Shown: positions 1-10,953, counted from the stretch's first letter. The stretch: DNA of 64,000 nucleotides from Chrysomallon squamiferum (GCA_012295275.1 CM022671.1:27489822-27553821), one strand, 5' to 3'. Notes: generated from the letters alone by a model not told the origin. Made by a program: numbers and translations.

Positions 1-195
1 CTCTCGCTCTTTCTGCCTCTCATTTTCTCTCTTTTACTCTCTCATGCCCTCTTTCTCTCTCTTTCACTCTCTCTCTCTGTCTCTCTCATTTTGAGTTTCT
101 GAAACTACATTCACAATTATTTTACCAGTTGTTTAGTCCTTTTTATTATTTTCTTTCTTTGTTTTTCTCACTCCATTTTTTCTTTTTTTTTTCAG
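1..195 (+). other. 3' end of an intron with splice acceptor
   Basis: The stretch is strongly pyrimidine-rich (imperfect CT repeats, then T runs) and ends in a long T tract followed by CAG at 193-195. This is a strong 3' splice site, and it leads into the only open reading frame at the left edge. A CTCAC motif near 168 could contain the branch point. The donor and the rest of the intron lie outside the window. Confidence 0.7.
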
Positions 196-306
196 GGTAT
201 TAAGAAGAGGGATCTTCTGAAGCAGATTCTTCCCATCATTGGAGCAAATCTTCGATGGCAGCGATTATACACAGAATATCAGGAACAGTTAGACTCTGTC
301 TCATAG
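196..306 (+). CDS. Terminal coding exon of an unrecognised gene (partial)
   Basis: Directly after the acceptor, the phase-0 reading runs 36 codons to a TAG at 304-306. The other two phases hit stops within the first few codons (TAA, TGA). The peptide starts GIKKRDLLKQILP, continues with IIGANLRWQRLYTEYQEQ and ends in LDSVS. It is basic, amphipathic and probably helical. I do not recognise the family, so no function is given. Codon content is clearly less AT-rich than the downstream sequence, as expected for an exon. The upstream exons are outside the window, so this is only the C-terminus of a larger protein. An alternative is a terminal exon of a non-coding transcript, but the single open phase behind a strong acceptor makes coding more likely. 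Confidence 0.6.
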   Translation, partial: GIKKRDLLKQILPIIGANLRWQRLYTEYQEQLDSVS

Positions 307-400
307 AACACAAATTGTCAGATAGGGGTAGAAATTTCTAGAAGAGGCAGCAACTTGTTCAACCAGCCATGTTAAATAAATACAAGCAGACAGTACCAAG
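307..400 (+). other. Probable 3' UTR with poly(A) signal
   Basis: AATAAA at 375-380 lies about 70 bases after the stop codon of the terminal exon. It is the nearest canonical polyadenylation signal. Further AATAAA copies near 1935 and 2030 could serve a longer 3' UTR, so the real end of the transcript is uncertain. Confidence 0.4.
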
Positions 401-439
401 CAGTTGCATCAGTTCAGTTACATCAGCATAAACTGATTA

Positions 440-1180
440 TAAATGACTTCATGTTGGTAATAATGTCAAGATGATGATCCAGATGGTAACCTTCAAAATG
501 ACTTGTTGATTAAAAATGTCAAGGAGATGGTACAGGTTATAATTTCAAGATGACTTTGTATTGCTTACAACATCAAGATGATGATCCAGATTATTACTTC
601 AAGAATTTGGTTATAGTGCCAGAATATTTATTATAATTGTTTTGATATCAGTTTTAAGACATTAAGTTGGTTATAACTTCAAGATTTCTTGATACTGGTT
701 ATACATGCTAAGTGACATAAAGTGCATGGTAACTTTATAATGAATGAACCAGCAAAGTTACTTGACATCCCAAATTACTGCCTGGAACTGGTTAGAACAG
801 AAAAATGCTCGGTACTGACATGTGCGATTGATTCTGGGAGATGACTAAAGATTGACTTTAAATAGATCATTACAGAATAATTTGATACTGGTCATAGCTT
901 TACAGTAATATAAAAATAGTTAGTTCTCCAAATAATTGTAGTTGTAAACTGGTTATAACTAGAGATAACTTCATGAACATTTTATTAGTTAACAAAACTG
1001 CATGTTAACTTTAATGTAGTTACTGCTTAAAATGATTTAACATGTGTTATGACTGTGTGGTAACTTTAGAATGGTTGTTGCTGCAGAATTATTTATATAT
1101 GACTGCATCATAGCTTTAAGTAAGGTTGCAGCTGTAATGAGATTATTAGATCACCCATCATTGTTTGTAAATCTTTTGTA
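440..1180. repeat. Old, degenerate tandem repeat
   Basis: Variants of 'ctggttataacttcaagatg' recur about ten times. The 18-base string CAAGATGATGATCCAGAT occurs exactly at 467-484 and 574-591, 107 bases apart. The other copies are heavily diverged. This suggests a once-regular tandem array that has decayed in the possible 3' UTR of the left-edge gene. Confidence 0.4.
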
Positions 1181-2154
1181 ATAGAGTGGTTTGGTTGCAG
1201 ATTAACTAGTGTGTTAGAGTTGAGAAAAAATGCTTTTTTTGATTTGCCTCAGTTTGGTTAAATCCGGAGCTGATTAGATGTCTGATGTATATTTGATTTA
1301 TAGAAAGTTTAGTCAGAATGATAGAAGTTCAGTGAAACCAGATTTTTGAAAATGAGGCAATGAAATGATGAAAGACTGATACTCATAAAGACATTTGTAT
1401 TCTGGGATTTATTTTAAACATTTCTAAATTGTGTGGTGTGACAACAACAAAAAAATACATTCAGGGAGACATCAAGTTATTTAAATTCTTAAAGAAAATG
1501 TTGTTAAACATTGATTAATTCAAATCCTGAAACCACAAAAATAGGATTATCTTGAATTAAGAGATAATCAATATTTACCACAATTTCAGGTTTATATCCT
1601 TAATCTGAATCACGATTATGATTATTCATATTAAGTTATTTTTTATATATCATCTAGCCATCTGATATTCCATTTCTATCATTTTAATTATTAAACTTTA
1701 AAATATTTAATATTGAAGAAAATAATGACTTGCACTGACGATTTTCATTCTTTTTTTCTTTTTTAATTATTATTATTATGGAACAGGAGAATAAAGTTTC
1801 TTCCCTGTTTTCACGAACCAACATGTTGTTATTCTTTTATGTGCACGTCGTTTTATACTTAGTCTGGGAACAGTTTTATTGAGGAAAAAAAAAAGAAAAA
1901 GAAAGGAAAACATTTCAGGACTGAAATTCAGACAATAAATTTAGATACCGGTATTTTCGTACTTTAATTTCTTCAAGAGTAATTTGTTATTGTTTATATA
2001 ATTGGAGCGGTAGTAACCTATTAGTTCGTAAATAAATATTGAATTAAAAAAAAAAAAAAAAACCAGATGGAATATGACGATATTTTGCAATCCTAACATT
2101 AAGATTTCAACTAGAGTTACGGTTCTTGCTTTTTAAAATTAAAATAAATGACTT

Positions 2155-2156
<2 letters not shown>
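1181..2156. other. Non-coding interval, nothing recognised
   Basis: AT-rich sequence with stops in all frames. It holds short A and T runs near 1740-1900 and 2045-2061, and AATAAA signals near 1935 and 2030 that could end a long transcript from the left-edge gene. Confidence 0.5.

Positions 2157-2234
<78 letters not shown>
2157..2234. repeat. (CT)39 microsatellite
   Basis: An uninterrupted CT dinucleotide tract of 78 bases. Confidence 0.95.
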
Positions 2235-3190
<956 letters not shown>

Positions 3191-3906
3191 ATTTACTATT
3201 TTTAGTTTTTATTATATGTAGGTGTTAACGATGCGACTTGGTAGTTCAGTATGATGATAAATTAAAAAAAAAAAAAAAAAAAGAAGAAATTATCTCAAGT
3301 AATAACGCGTTTTAGACATACGCGTTTATCTTTGTACACGCCTCATTTTATGTATGTGTGCATCTGGAGTGAGAAAAAGAACGAGACAGACAGACAGACA
3401 GAAATTCTTATAAAAAAAATGATTTAAAGCTACATATTATCTTTTGTGTGATGTATTCATCCACTTGCTTCCAAATTAACCTGTTGCCAGCAGACAACAT
3501 ACAGTAAGTGCAGATAATCCAAATTACATGCGTATTCCAGATTTCTGACTTCGGTCGTCAGGATTCTATTTATTGGCAAAATTTCTGAAGAAATATATTT
3601 TTGCTTGTATCTGAAATAATCATACTGGATGAAAGTTAATCGCAAAGGACTGGATGTCGATAACTTTCATTCCATTGCCGCAGGGAAATCCACTTTTGAG
3701 CATACAGTCACACACACAAAAACCCCGTAAATAAATGAAAGCAATTTTGTTTGTAACCAATGTGCGTTTAACGGAGTTATTTGGAAGCTGGCCAATCCAA
3801 CGATTCTCTAAGCATACGAATACCAGGACGGTGGTATAATGGTGTTTAGTATTAATAATTTATTAATTTGTTTCTTTGCCTTTCTATTACTGTTAATCAG
3901 TTTTAT

Positions 3907-3910
<4 letters not shown>

Positions 3911-3968
<58 letters not shown>
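3911..3968. repeat. (TG)29 microsatellite
   Basis: A pure TG tract of 58 bases. The flanks at 3191-3910 hold no supported gene. Confidence 0.95.
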
Positions 3969-3969
<1 letters not shown>

Positions 3970-5436
3970 CGATGACGTGAGAAAGAAATCGTGTGCATTT
4001 CCAAACGATTAACACCGGATTACCCCATTTTACTTATTATAAAAAGACCCAAACAAACATCACGCTAATACAGAACAATACACCATGGCCTCTAATGAAG
4101 GGATAAACCAGTTTTTGAGGAGTAAGTAATCAACAAGGTTAGTATTCAGCCAGTCTGATTTCCCCTTCCCCTTTTTTTCTATGACATTTCATGGTTGTGT
4201 TCTCGCATAAAAATCGGTGAAAGCAGGTGAATTTTTTTCTGGCTGAAAAATCCCAGAACAAAACAGTTATACACATGTACTTTTCTAGGAAAGGGCAAAC
4301 GAGCATTATTTACTGAACGAGGAAATAAATCAGTAAGACATCTAAACGGATGTTTCAAGAATAAATTGCTCAAAGCTTTCAGTGGACATGTAATGTACTT
4401 ATAGGTCACCGACTTGTAGTTCTAAACATACTTAATAATAAACAATCTTTTGTTCAGTGTTTCATGTAAGAGAGACAACAATTATAGGAGTTTCTATTTT
4501 TTTGGTATGGTTTTACATATATTTTTTCTCTTTAGTTTAGAATTTACAAATTAGTTTACGTCTTGTTTATTTTTTGAGCATTATTATTATTATTATTATT
4601 ATTTTTGTTTATATATATATATATATTACTTTTGTGGTGATAGCTGTTTATATTAGTGCTTTTCGGTTGATTTTTGTGGGGTTTTGTGGTTTGTTTGTTT
4701 GTTTGTTGTTGTTGTTTTATGGGTTTTTTTTTTTTTTTTTTTTTTTTTTGGTTAAATATCTCATTGTCTGATTCCTTCCACTTGTTTTTGATTCTTAACA
4801 TTTCTAAAATAGTTACTGCTGGTCACCAAATCCTGTTCATAACAAATATAATCAGTTTCTGTAACAAACATGTTTATTTTTATATCATTAGTGTAGATAA
4901 ATTATCTGTATTTATATAACAGTAGTAATGTCAATGAATATGTTTAAAGACAACCATGCAATCATTTACACAAACTCAAGCACGCTGACAGAGCACGTAA
5001 TTCGTATACATTTACACACGCATATACACAAATTCATACATTTTTTTAATGTTATCTTTGTTATATCAGCATTATTTATACATCTCATACATTAGTTATA
5101 CCATCTTCATTTTATACCGTCTTGACCATCATAAGAAAACTTGAACGTGTGGATAGAAGGCATCTCAATGTTGTTTGGAAATAAATGTACGAGAAATAAT
5201 GGAATCCAAATCTTCATCCTGATGTTTCATGATAATCTTAAACTTTAAACTGAATGAATACTTTATCTTAATCTTTGTTTTAGACTAAAATATTTTTTTA
5301 AATATTCCATATGACATAAAATTTCACCAGCTGCATAGGCATTTGGAATGTATAAGGATTTAGTAATTACGTAATAACATATATAATTTTTTTTTAATAA
5401 TAATTCTAATGAGAATATATAAGTTAAATTTAATCT
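3969..5436. other. Intergenic interval downstream of the ABHD-like gene
   Basis: No convincing coding region. It contains an (ATT)n/(TA)n patch at about 4580-4626 and a T run at 4724-4749. On the minus strand, AATAAA (plus-strand TTTATT at 4873-4878) is the first clear canonical poly(A) signal noted downstream of the ABHD-like stop codon, which would give a 3' UTR of about 560 bases. That assignment is tentative. Confidence 0.4.
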
Positions 5437-6615
5437 TTAAATTGTTGATCTGATTTTGCCCCTGTTGTTGACGGTATAGCCTTTGGTTGTAAATTCAAAC
5501 ACTGCCTCGATGTAATCCAGTGTTAATTTATCTGCCCACGACTGGGACGAGAGATTTTCTACGAATCCGCAATGTCCGCCTTTATCTGTTGCCACTAGAA
5601 GGAAATTTGGATAATACTTAAATATATCGTAGGGAATGCCGCTCTCGGCGTAGAACGGGTCGTCAAGACTGTTGATGCACAGAACTGGCACAGATATGTC
5701 ATCAACGTCTCGAATGGGATTATTTCTCTCCCAGAATTCCTCCATGTTTTCGAATCCATACATCTTGCAGTACACCAGTTCCTCGTACGTGTGGAAATTC
5801 CACGCTTTCAACGCTTTGTTCAGATCCACGACCTGGGAAAGCGCCAAGGCGTGAGAACAGAGAACTGTCTTGAGCTTAAACAAAAACAGATAATCGTATA
5901 TACTGTGCATGGAGTTAGAGAACCGCTCCGAAGCTTCGTAACATGGCGAAACACACGCCCCTACAGAGATCAAAGCAGACGACCCGAACTCTCCAAGATA
6001 CGATATTAGTAAACCGCAGCCCGTACCGTATGCAACAGCAGCCAGTCTGTACTTTTGAAATTTTAATCTAATGTATTTAACGGCCTGTCGCAAATCGACC
6101 GGGTCTCCAGAACTCTGAAGCTTTGGCGTCGTGAGGACACTTCCGCCGTGTCCCCTTCGGTTGAACACTACTGGTTTAAATCCTCGCTGAGCTGCCAGTT
6201 GGCACAAGGCACTAGTACTTACAGCATCGCTTGTGATTGCGGGAATAATCAGTAAAATCGTCCTCTTCTTTTTTATTATGGGCTGAACGCTCACCATCCA
6301 GTCAAGGGCTATAACTCCCTTGTCTCTCATTTGCAAGTATTCCCTCTCGAACGTCACTTCCGCTTTGGGTAAAATGGCGGAAAGAATCGTCTGCACGTGG
6401 GAATTGCTGAGCCAGAACGGAGGACAGAATAATCGTTCTCGCAGGCGACACTTCTTCAGGAGATGACTTGTCAATGTGGAATCTCGGTAATGAAGTTTGG
6501 GCAGACAAAATCTCGTTTTGAAAAAGTCCTGAACACACAGCAACAAACTGAGCAAGATAGATCCGAAAACTGCCATCAAAAACGATAATCCAAGAATAGC
6601 ATTCAGTGAAAGCAT
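5437..6615 (-). CDS. ABHD1/ABHD3-like alpha/beta-hydrolase lacking the serine nucleophile
   Basis: A 392-residue open frame without introns, close in size to vertebrate ABHD1/ABHD3 (about 400). Residues 5-28 form one hydrophobic N-terminal segment, as expected for a single-pass anchor. Family landmarks appear in order: the CPPFWLSNSHVQTI block (64-77); a strand-turn LLIIPAITSD (121-130) where the family usually has a P-G-x-T oxyanion loop; FNRRGHGGS (151-159); the nucleophile elbow AVAYGTGCGLLISYLG (193-208); a helical cap with the EELVYCKMYGFENMEEFW segment (278-295); NSLDDPF (315-321) with the acid, probably Asp319; and GGHCGF (346-351) with His348. Aligned from YLG back, the serine of the usual G-x-S-x-G falls on Gly197 (codon GGT at 6027-6025). 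ABHD3 is known to hydrolyse medium-chain and oxidised phosphatidylcholines. That activity is doubtful here unless another residue replaces the serine. The open frame and conserved remainder argue against a dead pseudogene. The lack of introns suggests a retrogene or an ancestral intronless paralogue. The start is the only upstream Met that gives the membrane segment; its -3 base is G. Confidence 0.85.
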   Translation of the reverse strand: MLSLNAILGLSFLMAVFGSILLSLLLCVQDFFKTRFCLPKLHYRDSTLTSHLLKKCRLRERLFCPPFWLSNSHVQTILSAILPKAEVTFEREYLQMRDKGVIALDWMVSVQPIIKKKRTILLIIPAITSDAVSTSALCQLAAQRGFKPVVFNRRGHGGSVLTTPKLQSSGDPVDLRQAVKYIRLKFQKYRLAAVAYGTGCGLLISYLGEFGSSALISVGACVSPCYEASERFSNSMHSIYDYLFLFKLKTVLCSHALALSQVVDLNKALKAWNFHTYEELVYCKMYGFENMEEFWERNNPIRDVDDISVPVLCINSLDDPFYAESGIPYDIFKYYPNFLLVATDKGGHCGFVENLSSQSWADKLTLDYIEAVFEFTTKGYTVNNRGKIRSTI

Positions 6616-6673
6616 AACTCTTTTGCTAACGATTTTGAATGTTTTCTTTGGGGTTTCGTCGATTATTTTTTCT

Positions 6674-6679
6674 TCACAT
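6674..6679 (-). promoter_or_regulatory. Start-stop element ATGTGA
   Basis: The second and last upstream ATG in the leader is followed at once by TGA. Such minimal start-stop uORFs are known in other eukaryotes to stall or dampen scanning ribosomes. Here it lies 58 bases before the main ATG. Confidence 0.4.
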
Positions 6680-6699
6680 CCTGTGTTTAGATGGTGACA

Positions 6700-6723
6700 C
6701 TAACCAGAAACCTGTATTTTCAT
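6700..6723 (-). promoter_or_regulatory. Upstream ORF 1 (7 codons plus stop)
   Basis: An ATG only two bases after the predicted splice acceptor opens a seven-codon frame (MKIQVSG) that stops at TAG. It lies entirely upstream of the main start and is not in a position to fuse with it. Translation of it would be expected to lower initiation at the hydrolase start. Confidence 0.4.
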
Positions 6724-6725
6724 AT

Positions 6726-7023
6726 CTGAAAAGAGTAAAACAAACAAATTATTCTGTAGGCTACGTTAACTTTTTAATATTGTAAATTTTTTTTTTTTTT
6801 TTTTCTTCAGATTTAAATGAATGACGATTTACGCCCGAGCAAAGCGAAGAATTGTAGTGAATATTTCGCATAGTTGGCTACAGGAGGCGAAAACCTTTGC
6901 GACCGCAACCTACCTATTGCCGTATGATTAATGGTTTTGAATTGGTGACGCAGACATCATCATTTTATAAATAATTACAACTGTTTTAGGAGAATCTTTT
7001 TAATGGAGATTTCTGTAGTTGGT

Positions 7024-7024
<1 letters not shown>
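6726..7024. other. Region upstream of the ABHD-like gene
   Basis: Holds a T run at 6787-6804 and then a GC-richer segment (6830-6960) without simple repeats. On the minus strand this would be intron or promoter. No TATA box or initiator could be fixed. Confidence 0.3.

Positions 7025-7112
<88 letters not shown>
7025..7112. repeat. (CT)44 microsatellite
   Basis: A pure CT tract of 88 bases. A short GA run follows near 7229-7241. Confidence 0.95.
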
Positions 7113-7115
<3 letters not shown>

Positions 7116-7339
7116 AAAGTCTACATGCATATTTAAACATATAAATGGAGATATGCACACGAATAGACATTTAATTACAAAAACATATGGAAAAAATACA
7201 CGTGTAATTCAGTATATATAAATCTAGAAAGAGAGAGAGATACTTAATGTATATACATGCTGACAGACAAAAATGCAAACAACGTACATACATACATAAA
7301 TACGTATAACGGGACAGTTATATGGTGATTTTGCTGGTA

Positions 7340-7425
7340 ACACAGGCGGAAATGTTTCTGTTGGCTCAGCTTGTAGCACTAGATTCATTCAAGGAGCATT
7401 CTGGATCGAATCCTGTTGCGTACAT
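7340..7425 (+). repeat. tRNA-like fragment, probable SINE head
   Basis: TGGCTCAGCTT at 7362-7372 matches the Pol III A box consensus (TRGYNNARNNG) at 10 of 11 positions. GGATCGAATCC at 7403-7413 matches the B box (GGTTCGANNCC) at 10 of 11. The 30-base spacing is tRNA-like. The acceptor stems do not pair well, so an intact tRNA gene is unlikely. The downstream sequence is AT-rich with AATAAA strings. A decayed tRNA-derived SINE fits best. Confidence 0.4.
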
Positions 7426-7623
7426 TAATAAACAATACCAAGATAAAATAACACGATGGTTTTATGTTTATTGCTTTATCTCAATCAAAAAAACCGATTT
7501 GAATATTTCTGTTTTATTCCTTTCTGAACATAGACACTCAAATTGTATCATAATTCAAAATCAAACCGGTGATAAAAAGATATAAATACATTACTATTAA
7601 TAATAATTAAGTGTGTAAGTACG

Positions 7624-7676
7624 CGTGTGTGTGTGTGTGTGCGCGTGCGTGCGTGCGTGTGTGTGTGTGTGCGTGT
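7624..7676. repeat. GT/GC-rich alternating dinucleotide tract
   Basis: Alternating purine-pyrimidine sequence of TG, CG and TGCG units, a composition able to form Z-DNA. Confidence 0.85.
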
Positions 7677-8095
7677 CTGAAGAAAGAAACAGAAACAATG
7701 TTACATATTTATTTATATTTATTTGATTACCGTTAGCTTGTCGGAATACCGTAACGTAAATTACTCTTTCACTGTTATTATTCTTAATAGAGATCTCCGT
7801 GCAGTTATCGTTCTTTATTTGATAATGTTAGAAGCTTCTATTATTCAGGTCAAAGTACTTAAAACGTGAAGTAAAATAAAAAAAAAAAAGGAAGAAAAAA
7901 AAAAAAATTGAAAATCAGCAAAATTAAAAAAGCCAATATAAACGAAAATAATAAACATCCAAACCTCAGAGCTAGCTGATTCTGTAACTCACAGGAAAAT
8001 TAAAAGCGATTGTACGGTGAAGTATCATGAGAAACGTCTTGATTTTGACCTTTCATCGAAACTTGTTTCACATCGTTGCTTTTTGACTGTTTGTT
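7677..8095. other. Non-coding interval, nothing recognised
   Basis: AT-rich with A runs at about 7877-7909. No open frame or element stands out. Confidence 0.4.
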
Positions 8096-8265
8096 ACGAA
8101 ACACGGACAGCCCGGCTATGAGACACACACGTTTTGAGGCTGTCACCACGTAGAGGGACTGACTGGATTGTATTTCTCAATTACATTAATCAGCAGATCA
8201 TAAACACCCGCCGACAACAGCCGACATGCTGTTGGGATGGGATATCTATGCAGTTACCAACAACG
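8095..8265. other. Repeat-free island, candidate cis-regulatory element
   Basis: The base composition is more balanced than the flanks and there are no simple repeats. It contains homeodomain-type cores (AATTAC, ATTAAT), a forkhead-type core (ATAAACA), and a short perfect hairpin CAACAGC-6-GCTGTTG. No open frame spans it. Function is inferred from composition only. Confidence 0.25.
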
Positions 8266-8642
8266 TGAAAAGAACGTGTGTAAATAATTTACGTTCATTA
8301 ATGCGAATGCATGTACTTACCAGCGAATATAATACGACAATCGTTTCGACCTAAAAGCGAAAATAAGGGAGACGATGGAAACTAACAAAATAAAAACGTT
8401 TCAGTTTATTTGGTAACTACAGCGAAAGTCCTGATGTCTGAATTATGAGTAAGTCCTGAAGGTGGTAAAAAATACCATATCCATGATGAACGTTTTAGAC
8501 TTGAGTAAATGGTGAAAATGTAGTTGTTAAAGCGAATTAGGTTCGCTGAAAAATGGTAATTAATCTCGGATGAGAACCGTTAAAAAAGGATAATAATGCC
8601 GACTGTTAAACAACTTTTACTGTCGTTGGTATCTTACTTTAT

Positions 8643-8691
8643 TACACACACACACATACACACGCACGCACGCACGCACGCACGCACGCAC
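8643..8691. repeat. (CA)n/(CACG)n tract
   Basis: CA units pass into about eight CACG units; ATACATAC units follow. Alternating purine-pyrimidine. Confidence 0.85.
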
Positions 8692-9258
8692 ATGCATACA
8701 TACATACTATACTACCGTCATACATGCACATTCACTTAAATATACACAAACATAAACACATATGAATACACACGAACACATATACAAACACAATTAAGAT
8801 GGTTATTATTTATTTTCACCTTCACCAAGAAAACAAAAGAAAAGAAAATAGTACGTATTCTAGACTTTCCCAGTTGCTGTACAGATATATTTATAACAGA
8901 ATCCCTTTGTCCAGTTGTAAAAGCTTTAAACACCACAGTTTATTGTGTAATATTTTTTTTTATTACAAAGTGCATGCCAGTTTCTTTATGCTACGTTTTA
9001 AGTATGTTGAGATTACGTCAGTTTATCAGTGTGAACAAGTTACGAAAGAACATTGGAAAACACTTGTGTTATTATTTTGTTTTGTGTTATCAGTGTTTAC
9101 TTAAACCCAGCCTGTCATTGAATAATGTATCATGCACTCGAAATAAGGACTCTTCTGAGTTTTGTTATTTTGATACAATATATCAATATCAATACCATTC
9201 AGAATTTAAAACTGAAACATATCGTATTTCCCTCCCTCCTCGTTAAGTGTATGTGTGT

Positions 9259-9260
<2 letters not shown>
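8692..9260. other. Non-coding interval, nothing recognised
   Basis: Short overlapping frames on both strands here show no domain or codon signature of a gene. Confidence 0.4.
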
Positions 9261-9316
<56 letters not shown>

Positions 9317-9421
9317 AGTAAAATAGATAAACATAAATACAATTATTATAAAAATACATACATACATATACATATATATACACACACACACACACAAATA
9401 TATGTATATATATATATATAA
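9261..9421. repeat. Compound (GT)n-(GA)n ... (CATA)n-(CA)n-(TA)n microsatellite
   Basis: About 19 GT units run into 10 GA units. After a 35-base spacer come ATAC, CA and TA tracts. Confidence 0.9.
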
Positions 9422-9925
9422 AAGCATTACATTTAAAGAGAAAAAGGCAAGAAGAAAGCCAAAAGCACACAAAAAGAAAAAACAACCAAAATAAAAAAAA
9501 TTATAATACTTTCATTTCAATAGGATTAAGTCTGATATTAATACATTTCTAAATAAAGTCTTTGGCCTTGCCCATTAGCCAGTATTCTTTGCACACATTG
9601 TTAAATTTGTGCATTTCCTGACATTAATATTGTGAAAGACTGAACTTTGACAGTAAAACAAATCTGTTAATTTCGGAAATGATGAATCTCAGGTTTTACC
9701 AGCATGACACCGTTATTCTTTCAACAGAACCCAGTTTGATTATAAAATTTCATTTCAATGATGAATTAGGTATACCAACGACCGTATTCCAGGATATAGG
9801 GAAACCTTATGATTTGGTGATCATTTCTGAAAGAAAAAGGCATTACACGTGGATAAAATTTTGAGATTTAATGATGGCTGTTGGTCTAAGCAGAAAGAGG
9901 TTTTTTCAATAGATACAGAATAGAT
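9422..9925. other. Non-coding interval, nothing recognised
   Basis: A 61-codon open frame at 9679-9864 (+) has no recognisable motif and looks like chance. Confidence 0.35.
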
Positions 9926-9929
9926 ACAA

Positions 9930-10620
9930 ACCGTCGGTATGGTAATATTTAATTATGTAATTTTTGATAAAAACAATATGTCAGGATAACACTGAGAATT
10001 AATAATGTAATTTTGATTTAAAAAAAAAAAAAAAAAAAAAAAATAAGTTCTGATAAAACTTTAAAATCCGGCTTTCAAAACAGGATGTTAGGATAAAACT
10101 GTAAATTTTTACGATGCACTGGTGATTAAATCATTATGTTAGGAGACTGTATAAACTTTAATTCGAACTTACGACGATCAAAACAGAGTGCAAGGATAAA
10201 ACTCTGAGATCAGTTGACGAACTGCTGATCAAAGTAGCAGGTTAGGATAAAAATAAAATTTTACGATGAACTGGTGATCAAAACAGCATGTTAGAATACT
10301 ATTGTTAACTTTAATTCGAACTTACGACGATCAAAACAGAATGTTAGGATAAAAAAAAAAAAAAAAAACTCTCAGACTTGCTAACGAACTGTCGATCAAA
10401 ATAGTAGGCCAGGATAAAATTAAAACCTTACGATAAAAGCAATGTGTTAGGATCCTGTGTCACACGTTTGATATGATGGCGATCTGATGACAAAAAACCG
10501 TGTGTCTGAGTAAAAAATATTAAGATTTAACGATGTTGCGTCTGGATACAAGCGGTGTGTTAGGATACAGAGCAAACTGGGATTTGATGATGATTTGTCT
10601 GCAGACAGACAATGGGTTTA
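9930..10620. repeat. Degenerate tandem array, monomer about 40 bp with a ~152-bp higher-order period
   Basis: The phrase 'ggtgatcaaaacag..tgttaggataaaact' recurs about ten times with many substitutions. A longer segment, TTTAATTCGAACTTACGACG and its continuation, occurs twice about 152 bases apart (near 10157 and 10309), showing a second round of duplication. A-runs at 10020-10042 and 10351-10368 interrupt the array. Confidence 0.6.
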
Positions 10621-10866
10621 GTAGTTCTCATTTTCCGTTACTGCGTCGTGGCTGTAAAAACAAGAATAGAGCGGTGTCGGTGTCGTTGTAAGAGTTCTGT
10701 GATTTATTGATAGCAGATCGAGTGTGGAGATTATTGTAAAGACTACTAGCGTCACTCGACGATTAACATATGTGCGAAACTAGGAAAAGTTACTGGTTAA
10801 TGCATGCATACACATCTCTCTATGTATGTGTGTGTGTGTATCTACGTGCGTGCACGTATGTTTGTC

Positions 10867-10953
10867 ATGTATGTATGTATGTATGTATGTATGTATGTAT
10901 GTATGTATGTATGTATGTATGTATGTATGTATGTATGTATGTATGTATGTATG
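10867..10953. repeat. (ATGT)n microsatellite
   Basis: About 21 perfect ATGT units. Long frames through it on both strands are products of the repeat. Confidence 0.95.

Larger units (their letters stand above)
6616..6725 (-). other. Likely 5' UTR exon with upstream splice acceptor
   Basis: On the minus strand the sequence before the start codon reads back to a pyrimidine-rich tract ending CTCTTTTCAG (plus-strand 6726-6735), a good 3' splice site. If used, the coding exon begins at 6725 and at least one non-coding 5' exon lies at higher coordinates. A promoter cannot be placed with confidence. The GC-richer patch at 6830-6960 is one candidate. Confidence 0.45.

Noticed and set aside
4556-4919. 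Short frames rich in N, K, F and I on both strands
   Set aside because: They read through ATT repeats, a TA patch and a poly(T) run.
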